Positions 15,672 through 21,386 of a stretch of 21,386 nucleotides of DNA are shown one piece after another. Under the pieces are notes generated by a model, which was not told the origin of the DNA, searched no databases, and worked only from the letters and a program-made list of their open reading frames with translations. Each line of letters opens with the position of its first letter. Position 1 is the stretch's first letter. Made by a program: the position numbers and the translations under genes. This DNA comes from Pedobacter sp. (lineage in GTDB: Bacteria > Bacteroidota > Bacteroidia > Sphingobacteriales > Sphingobacteriaceae), in NCBI GenBank assembly GCA_004295885.1, contig SEDG01000041.1:1-21386 (forward strand). The letters are read 5' to 3'.

Positions 15672-15705
15672 AAAAGAACGCCCCCAAAATAGGGGGCGTT
15701 CTTTT
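15672..15705 (-). terminator. Strong terminator downstream of clpB
   Basis: A perfect 14-bp stem (15672-15685 with 15692-15705) with five consecutive G-C pairs at the top and a 6-base loop, flanked by A and T runs on both sides. It is about 115 bp beyond the clpB stop (15820). As the only terminator between clpB and the barrel gene on the same strand, it most likely ends the clpB transcript. Confidence 0.85.
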
Positions 15706-15819
15706 GTTATCATTCGAAAACTAAGTGTTAGTTGCGATTTGTAATCTCGATTTTATTAGCTAAAGATTTTAAATGCTTTATTAGAAAGGTCTGCATTTTA
15801 AGTGCTGACAAAACTCGGT

Positions 15820-18420
15820 TTATTTATTATTTTCGTTCAAGAAAACAAACTGATGATCGAACATATCTAGCTTAATCTTACTGTCTTTATCCACTTTTCC
15901 CGCTAAAATCGATTTAGATAATTCATTTAATATGCGTTTTTGAATCACCCTTTTTAATGGTCTTGCACCAAACTGAGGGTCGTACCCTAATTCTGCTAAC
16001 CAATCTAAGGCTTCTGAGCTGGCATCAATGGTTATTCCCATCTCGGCCAAGGTTTCTTGTACGTGTTTAAATTGTAAATCAACAATGTTCCTAATTTCAC
16101 TTCTTTGCAATGGAGTGAACATAATCAGCTCGTCAATTCTGTTTAAAAACTCTGGGCGAATCGTTTGTTTCAACAATTCAAACAACTCGTTTTTAGTTTT
16201 TGCTATTACTTCCTCACGGTTTTCATCATCCAATTTTTTAAAGTTATCTTGAATTAAATGAGAACCGATGTTAGATGTCATAATAATGATGGTGTTTTTA
16301 AAATTCACCACTCGTCCCTTATTATCAGTCAAACGACCATCATCCAACACTTGTAACAAGATGTTAAAAACATCAGGATGTGCTTTTTCAATTTCATCTA
16401 ATAATACAACCGAATAAGGTTTTCTGCGTACGGCTTCCGTTAATTGTCCACCTTCATCATACCCCACATATCCTGGAGGCGCTCCAATCAACCTTGAAAC
16501 TGCGTGTCTTTCTTGATACTCACTCATGTCAATTCTGGTCATTGCGTTTTCATCGTTGAATAAAAACTCAGCCAATGCTTTTGCTAATTCCGTTTTACCA
16601 ACACCAGTTGTTCCCAAGAAAATGAATGAACCAATCGGTTTACGTTTGTCTTGCAAACCAGCTCTAGAGCGGCGAATAGCATCAGAAATTGCTTCAATTG
16701 CTTCGTCTTGACCGGCTACACGTTTGTGCAGTTCATCTTCCAAGTTCAATAGTTTCTCACGTTCACTAGCAATCAGTTTGGTAACTGGAATACCTGTCCA
16801 ACGTCCAACCACGCCCGCGATATCATCAGCAGTAACTTCTTCTTTAAGCATTCTGCTTTCGCTCTGCACGCTTTCCAAATCAACTTTAAGTTTTTCGACT
16901 TTATCTTGCGCTTCCTTAATTTTGCCATAACGGATTTCGGCAACTTTACCATAATCGCCGGCACGCTCTGCTTGTTCAGCTTCTAATTTATAAGCTTCAA
17001 TTTGCTCCAATTGATTATTAACCGCATCCACTAAATCTTTTTCGCCTTGCCATTTTGCTTTCAATTCGTCACGCTCTGCAGCTAAATTGGCGATTTCTTC
17101 AGAAAGTTCTTTTACTTTTTTGTCGTCTTTTTCTCGTTTGATGGCTTCACGCTCGATTTCTAAGCGCATAATTTCACGGTCTAAAGCATCTACATTTTCT
17201 GGAACAGAATCCATCTCCATACGCAATTTCGATGCAGCTTCGTCCATTAAGTCAATCGCTTTATCTGGTAAAAAACGGTCGGCAATATACCTTTGGCTCA
17301 TTTCTACAGCCGCAATAATCGCTTCGTCTTTAATCCTCACTTTGTGGTGCGTTTCGTAACGTTCTTTCAAGCCACGCAAAATAGAAATCGCATCTTGTGT
17401 ATCTGGTTCTTCAACCATTACTTTTTGGAAACGACGCTCTAATGCTTTGTCTTTCTCTAAATATTTTTGATATTCATCTAGCGTAGTAGCACCGATTGCT
17501 CTTAATTCGCCCCTGGCTAAAGCAGGTTTTAAAATATTCGCTGCATCCATCGCACCTTCTCCGCCACCAGCACCAACCAAGGTGTGTATCTCATCAATAA
17601 ACAAAACAATGTCGCCATCGCTTTGCGTTACTTCTTTCACTACAGCTTTTAAACGTTCTTCAAATTCGCCTTTGTATTTTGCACCTGCAATTAAAGCGCC
17701 CATATCTAGCGAATAAACCGTTTTACTTTTTAAGTTTTCAGGTACATCACCTTTGATAATTCTAAAGGCAATCCCTTCTGCAATAGCAGTTTTACCCACG
17801 CCAGGCTCACCAATTAAAATAGGATTATTCTTCGTCCTACGAGATAAAATCTGAATTACACGACGAATTTCTTCATCACGACCAATAACAGGGTCTAATT
17901 TTCCGCTCTCTGCGTATTCGTTTAAATTACGAGCATATTTATTCAAAGCCTGATAAGTAGCTTCAGCATTCTGGTCGGTTACTCTATTATCTCCACGTAA
18001 AGAAGCAATGGCTTGTTTCAGGTCTTTTTCGTTAACGCCTTGTTCTTTTAATAATTTTGATGTGGTATCATTAACAGCCAGTAAGCCTAATAATAAGTGC
18101 TCAACGGATACAAAATCGTCTTTAAATTCTTTTAAATAAGCTGATGCTTTTTGCAAGGCTGAATTGGCGTTAGATGACAGATACACATCGCCACCAGTAA
18201 CTTTTGGTAATTTTTCTATAGCTGCGGTTAAGTTTTGCTCAACCATATTTAGGTTTACATTCAGTTTCTTCAGCACGTAAGAAACCACGTTTTCATCAAC
18301 AGTTAGCAAACCTTTTAATATATGTGCAGTTTCAATAGCTTGCTGCTGATTGCCCTGCGCTATTTCAGAAGCCTTTTGGATAGCTTCCTGTGCTTTGATT
18401 GTAAAGTTGTTGAAGTTCAT
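15820..18420 (-). CDS. clpB: ATP-dependent disaggregase ClpB (Hsp100)
   Basis: A hexameric AAA+ chaperone that threads aggregated proteins through its pore, working with DnaK; cytoplasmic. It has 866 residues, close to the usual ClpB length. In order: an N-domain of two Clp repeats (1-145), the first AAA+ domain with Walker A GEPGVGKT (204-211), pore Tyr in AKYKGEFEERL (247-257) and Walker B VLFIDE (272-277), the ClpB-specific middle coiled coil (about 405-530) that separates it from ClpA and ClpX, then the second AAA+ domain with Walker A GTTGVGKT (603-610), pore loop GYVGYDEGG (650-658), Walker B VVLLDE (671-676) and the D2-small domain with GARPLKRVIQ. No ClpP-binding IGF loop is seen. The ATG at 18420 gives the standard MNFNNFTIKAQEAI start. 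It is monocistronic. No CIRCE or sigma32-type site is visible upstream. Confidence 0.97.
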   Translation of the reverse strand: MNFNNFTIKAQEAIQKASEIAQGNQQQAIETAHILKGLLTVDENVVSYVLKKLNVNLNMVEQNLTAAIEKLPKVTGGDVYLSSNANSALQKASAYLKEFKDDFVSVEHLLLGLLAVNDTTSKLLKEQGVNEKDLKQAIASLRGDNRVTDQNAEATYQALNKYARNLNEYAESGKLDPVIGRDEEIRRVIQILSRRTKNNPILIGEPGVGKTAIAEGIAFRIIKGDVPENLKSKTVYSLDMGALIAGAKYKGEFEERLKAVVKEVTQSDGDIVLFIDEIHTLVGAGGGEGAMDAANILKPALARGELRAIGATTLDEYQKYLEKDKALERRFQKVMVEEPDTQDAISILRGLKERYETHHKVRIKDEAIIAAVEMSQRYIADRFLPDKAIDLMDEAASKLRMEMDSVPENVDALDREIMRLEIEREAIKREKDDKKVKELSEEIANLAAERDELKAKWQGEKDLVDAVNNQLEQIEAYKLEAEQAERAGDYGKVAEIRYGKIKEAQDKVEKLKVDLESVQSESRMLKEEVTADDIAGVVGRWTGIPVTKLIASEREKLLNLEDELHKRVAGQDEAIEAISDAIRRSRAGLQDKRKPIGSFIFLGTTGVGKTELAKALAEFLFNDENAMTRIDMSEYQERHAVSRLIGAPPGYVGYDEGGQLTEAVRRKPYSVVLLDEIEKAHPDVFNILLQVLDDGRLTDNKGRVVNFKNTIIIMTSNIGSHLIQDNFKKLDDENREEVIAKTKNELFELLKQTIRPEFLNRIDELIMFTPLQRSEIRNIVDLQFKHVQETLAEMGITIDASSEALDWLAELGYDPQFGARPLKRVIQKRILNELSKSILAGKVDKDSKIKLDMFDHQFVFLNENNK

Positions 18421-18706
18421 ATTTTGCTTTATTCAAAACAAATGCCACACGTATTTTAAGTGGCTAATCGGAAATTTTGTCTGTAAGAATTGGTTTTAAA
18501 TGACTAATTGACTGTAAATAAGTGAATTATGCTGTTAAGTTGTCTGATTGAAAGGGTTTTTGAAAAGCAGTGTTAGTAGTTCTTAGCTTTTGTACTCCTT
18601 CTTTCCATTACAAGGTCCGATGCTTTCAGTGCCAATTTATCGGTAAAGAATCGGGAACTTTCCATTTCAATAAGGTTTATCTAACAACTGCAGTGGCGAT
18701 TGGGCT
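18421..18706. other. Non-coding region upstream of clpB
   Basis: No credible gene. The clpB promoter must be here, but no perfect TAnnTTTG was found; the closest is TACGTGTG on the minus strand. A GCCAC...GTGGC inverted repeat (18444-18448 and 18460-18464) lies 24 bp before the ATG. The stretch from about 18590 to 18706 is richer in GC than the AT-rich part nearer clpB and leads directly into the palindromic element at 18707; it may be part of the same repeat. The plus-strand reading frames through it look spurious, because their codons run straight across the hairpins. Confidence 0.55.
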
Positions 18707-18850
18707 GTGGCTAAAGCCTAATAAATGCAAAAAAAACCGTCGGTTAAAACCGACGGCAATGAAGAAATTATTATTATTGAGCTTTCAAATATTCATTGCC
18801 GTTGGCTTCAGCCAACGGAGCAGGAAATAAGAAAAAATGGCTTTAGCCAC
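18707..18850. repeat. 144-bp nested palindromic element bounded by perfect 12-bp inverted repeats
   Basis: The ends GTGGCTAAAGCC (18707-18718) and GGCTTTAGCCAC (18839-18850) are perfect reverse complements, and each also contains an internal GGCT/AGCC palindrome. Inside are two strong hairpins, CCGTCGGTT-AA-AACCGACGG (18737-18756) and CCGTTGGCT-TC-AGCCAACGG (18799-18818). The stretches inward of them (18751-18763 and 18792-18804) pair with each other at 12 of 13 positions, so the whole can fold as one cruciform or as separate hairpins. It ends one base before the stop codon of the minus-strand rhamnosidase (last base 18852). This resembles REP/BIME-like or MITE-like elements; I recall similar motifs dispersed in Bacteroidetes genomes. 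It may also act as a terminator for the rhamnosidase. Confidence 0.8.
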
Positions 18851-18851
18851 A

Positions 18852-21386
18852 TTAATGAATCGATTTTAATTCAATCAAATATTCTCCAGCCGGCAAATTT
18901 ACAGTGCCACCAGCAATCATCTTTCCATTTAAGTAAGTATTTATATCTCTTATAAGTTCCAATTTAACCGTCGCACTCGAATTAGCGGGAATTATAACTT
19001 TGTACTCAATTCCTTTATTGGTTCTCTTCCAAGATGAAACAATTTTTCCATACGCACCATCGTGTGTAGCCTCAAAAGAATTTAACCCCTCCACAAAATA
19101 AGGTTGCAGTATTACATTTTTAAATCCAGGTTGATTTTCATCAGGCTTGATGCCGCCAGGTGCTTTATATAACCAAGCTCCAATTTCTCCGAACATAATG
19201 TGATTCATCGAAATATCAGATTTAGCATCAATTGGCCAGTTCTCGTAAAGTGTTGTTGCGCCATTTGCAATCCACCAACCCCAACTAGGAAACGTTTTTT
19301 GGGAAGCAACTTTGTAAGCGATTTCAGCATAACCATTCTCACTTAAAGCATTTAAAATGGCTTTTGTGCCCAATAAACCTACATCTAGATGAAAGTTATC
19401 AGCTTCTACACGTTTAGCTAAATTTTCGGCTACCAAATATTTGCTTTCTTCAGGTACAATGCCCCAAAATAACGGCACACTCAGTTCTGTCTGTAAACCC
19501 GTATTATAAATTCCTGTGGTTTTATTTAAGTACTTAGCGTTAAAAGCATTTTTGATTTTAGAAGCGAGTGTCGTGTACTTTTTATAATCATCGGCTTTGC
19601 CTAAAATTTTCGCAGTTTTAGCTAAAATCACAACATCAGCATAATAATAACAGGTAGAAGTTAACTCTACTGGCGAAACCGATTTAACAGGTACCCAGTC
19701 GCCCAAACCCCAAGTTGTTAAGCCAGTAGGATAGGTTTCATCAATGTGGTTAACATATTTGCGAATATTCTCATAATTATCCGACAGTATCTTTGTATCA
19801 CCATAAAACCGATAGATATTCCAAGGAATGATGGCAATTGTACTTGTCCAATCTGGTCCATTTCCCCATTCGTAACCCCAGCCATCTGTAGGGATTATTG
19901 ATGGTAAAACACCATTTGGTTGTTGCTCATCCCTATGGTCTGCCAGCCATTTTTCATAAATAGTGATGCCGTCAAACCCATATAATCCAGTTTCTATCGC
20001 GATGGCAGCATCTCCTGTCCACCCATTTTTTTCACGTTGTGGACAATCAGTTGGGTAACCAAAAAGATTAGATAGATAAGAGTTATTAGTAGCGTAGTAA
20101 ATTTTATCAATTAATGGGTCAGATGCTTTTACGCTTCCTGCAACAGGAACATCGCTATGCATAAAATAACCAACCAAATCTTCCTTTTTCAATGTTATTG
20201 GCTTACTTAAGCTAACCTCTACATATTGAAAACCTTTATAATTAAAGTGCGGCATAAAACTTTGTTCGCCTTTACCACTTAAAATTAAAATATCTGTTTG
20301 AAATGGATCTTTGTCATCAGTAGGGCGATAATGCACATCTATGTTAGACATATCTGCTCTGCCATTAGCGTATAAACGTTCAGTATGTTTTAACCTAACT
20401 ACAGTGCCTGCTGGGCCATCCAATTTGATTTTACTTACACCAGAAATATTCCTTCCTAAATCAAAAAGGTAAGTAGTGTCGTTAAATTTTTTGATGGTTT
20501 TAGCTGTGATTTCCTCGACATTTCTAATAGGATGTAAAGCTTGAGCAACTATTTTTGCAGATGGTGCAGAGCGATAAATTACACGTTTCCATTTACTGTC
20601 ATCAAAATTAACTTGGTTCCAGCCAGCTTGTTCTAATCTTGCATCGTAATGTTCGGCAGTGTAAATACTATTGAAAATTATCGGACTTAAAGCAGTCTTC
20701 CAATCCTTTCCAGAGGTAATGGTTTCTATTGTTCCATCTGTATAAGCGATTTTTAAATCCAAACAAAATGTTGGTCTATTACGCCAAGGCGCCTTTTCAA
20801 AATCCCAAACTGCGGTAGACTGATGATTATACCATCCATTACCCAATAATACACCAACAGCATTTTTGCCAGTTTTTAATTGATTGGTCACATCATAAGT
20901 AACGTATAAATTTCTCCTATCATAACGGGTATACATCGGGTCCATACGGTGGTTGCCAACTTTTTCTCCATTTAAAGAAAGTTCATATAAGCCACCAGCT
21001 GCGATATATGCACGAGCTGATTTTATTTTTTTTGTGGTTTCAAATACTTTACGGAAATAGGGCGCTGGTTTTATTGCTGGATTTTGATTGTCCGAAATCC
21101 ACGAGCCTTGCCAATTTTTGCCATCCATCATTCCCATTTCAAAACTTGCGATTTTTGCCGTCATGGATTTTGTATTGTTTTTATCTGCGAGATCTACCCT
21201 CCAATAATACTTGGTAAAAGGTTTTAGTGCTTGTCCACTGTAAGTTTTTAAGGAAGCGCTTGTCTGTAGCCATCCCGTATTCCATAAATTAGCTTTTCCT
21301 TGAACTAAGCCTAAGGAATCAGTACTTACCATTAATCTGTAGGCAGTTTGTTTAGCACCCATTCTTTTATCGTTCATTTGCCATGT
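18852..21386 (-). CDS. Alpha-L-rhamnosidase, GH78 (5' end outside the window)
   Basis: Partial: the frame is open through the right edge, so the start and any signal peptide are missing; about 844 residues are visible. Numbering from the Met at 21377, the layout is the end of an Ig-like N-terminal domain (1-85), a Bac_rhamnosid_N carbohydrate-binding-like domain (about 105-290; GGLYELSLNGEKVG), a second beta-sandwich (300-415; NISGVSKIKLDG), the (alpha/alpha)6 catalytic domain (about 420-760) and a C-terminal beta domain. The catalytic signature DCPQREKNGWTGD at 444-456 carries the conserved acids (Asp444, Glu449, Asp456), and GWWIANGATTLYENW plus MNHIMFGEIGAWLY further on are also typical. 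The enzyme cleaves terminal rhamnose from plant glycosides, pectin (RG-I/II) or bacterial polysaccharides; the substrate is not shown. No other PUL genes are visible, but they could lie beyond the edge. Confidence 0.94.
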   Translation of the reverse strand, partial: TWQMNDKRMGAKQTAYRLMVSTDSLGLVQGKANLWNTGWLQTSASLKTYSGQALKPFTKYYWRVDLADKNNTKSMTAKIASFEMGMMDGKNWQGSWISDNQNPAIKPAPYFRKVFETTKKIKSARAYIAAGGLYELSLNGEKVGNHRMDPMYTRYDRRNLYVTYDVTNQLKTGKNAVGVLLGNGWYNHQSTAVWDFEKAPWRNRPTFCLDLKIAYTDGTIETITSGKDWKTALSPIIFNSIYTAEHYDARLEQAGWNQVNFDDSKWKRVIYRSAPSAKIVAQALHPIRNVEEITAKTIKKFNDTTYLFDLGRNISGVSKIKLDGPAGTVVRLKHTERLYANGRADMSNIDVHYRPTDDKDPFQTDILILSGKGEQSFMPHFNYKGFQYVEVSLSKPITLKKEDLVGYFMHSDVPVAGSVKASDPLIDKIYYATNNSYLSNLFGYPTDCPQREKNGWTGDAAIAIETGLYGFDGITIYEKWLADHRDEQQPNGVLPSIIPTDGWGYEWGNGPDWTSTIAIIPWNIYRFYGDTKILSDNYENIRKYVNHIDETYPTGLTTWGLGDWVPVKSVSPVELTSTCYYYADVVILAKTAKILGKADDYKKYTTLASKIKNAFNAKYLNKTTGIYNTGLQTELSVPLFWGIVPEESKYLVAENLAKRVEADNFHLDVGLLGTKAILNALSENGYAEIAYKVASQKTFPSWGWWIANGATTLYENWPIDAKSDISMNHIMFGEIGAWLYKAPGGIKPDENQPGFKNVILQPYFVEGLNSFEATHDGAYGKIVSSWKRTNKGIEYKVIIPANSSATVKLELIRDINTYLNGKMIAGGTVNLPAGEYLIELKSIH

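Larger units (their letters stand above)
15454..15819. other. Intergenic region between a barrel gene and clpB
   Basis: 366 bp without a gene. It holds the barrel -7 element (15477-15484) and the strong hairpin at 15672-15705. The remaining DNA is AT-rich; I see no further repeat, conserved motif or small reading frame with a plausible start. Confidence 0.7.

Noticed and set aside
16028..17359. Several plus-strand frames of 60-90 codons inside clpB
   Set aside because: Ser/Leu-rich antisense shadows of clpB, whose own reading frame is certain.
18444..18464. GCCAC/GTGGC inverted repeat before clpB as a heat-shock operator (CIRCE-like)
   Set aside because: It lacks the TTAGCACTC-N9-GAGTGCTAA consensus, and the 5-bp arms with an 11-base gap are weak.
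18570..18955. Two overlapping plus-strand reading frames (86 and 76 codons) downstream of the rhamnosidase
   Set aside because: They run straight through the hairpins of the palindromic element and antisense to the rhamnosidase end; the translated text (for example PTAMKKLLLL...VGFSQRS) is simply the repeat read as protein.
1..21386. A defence system, CRISPR array, integrative element or biosynthetic cluster
   Set aside because: No spaced direct repeats, integrase, transposase, methylase, toxin-antitoxin pair or synthase was found; Uma2 alone is not evidence of a system.

Overview
The window looks like a chromosomal segment from a Bacteroidetes bacterium, most likely Sphingobacteriaceae (Pedobacter-like). 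The reasons are low GC, -7 elements of the TAnnTTTG type instead of sigma70 -10 boxes, Bacteroidetes-typical versions of the ABC-F, S9, M28, GH78 and ClpB proteins, several small outer-membrane beta-barrels whose signal peptides end in A-Q, and palindromic intergenic repeats of a kind I associate with this group. I see no tRNA, rRNA, CRISPR array, transposase or phage gene.

Layout. 1-2.2 kb (minus): a Uma2-family nuclease-fold protein and a broken ABC-F ATPase gene. 2.4-3.1 kb (minus): an unrecognised exported protein. 3.4-5.2 kb (plus): a HEAT-like helical protein, a nitroreductase and a GreA/GreB-like protein. 5.2-7.5 kb (minus): a secreted M1-like metallopeptidase and a lipoprotein polysaccharide deacetylase. 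7.7-13.1 kb (plus): a DPP IV-like S9 peptidase, a fosmidomycin-resistance-type MFS exporter and a broken M28 peptidase gene. 13.2-15.5 kb (minus): three small outer-membrane barrels. 15.8-18.4 kb (minus): clpB. 18.85 kb to the right edge (minus): a GH78 alpha-L-rhamnosidase that runs off the window.

Most genes appear to be single transcription units. Seven factor-independent terminators are visible, and five promoters have a perfect or near-perfect -7 element at a plausible distance from the start codon. Two of the barrel genes share one promoter architecture and probably arose by duplication. The exported enzymes (S9, M28, M1-like, deacetylase, rhamnosidase) fit a polymer-degrading lifestyle, but they do not form one operon or a polysaccharide-utilisation locus here (no SusC/SusD is visible).

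The most notable points are two frame-disrupting internal deletions that remove core catalytic segments of otherwise well-conserved genes (ABC-F and M28), and a 144-bp nested palindromic element with perfect 12-bp ends lying one base beyond the rhamnosidase stop codon. Two further, different palindromic elements lie downstream of the S9 and MFS genes. I found no convincing undescribed multi-gene system; most of the window is ordinary housekeeping and accessory content.
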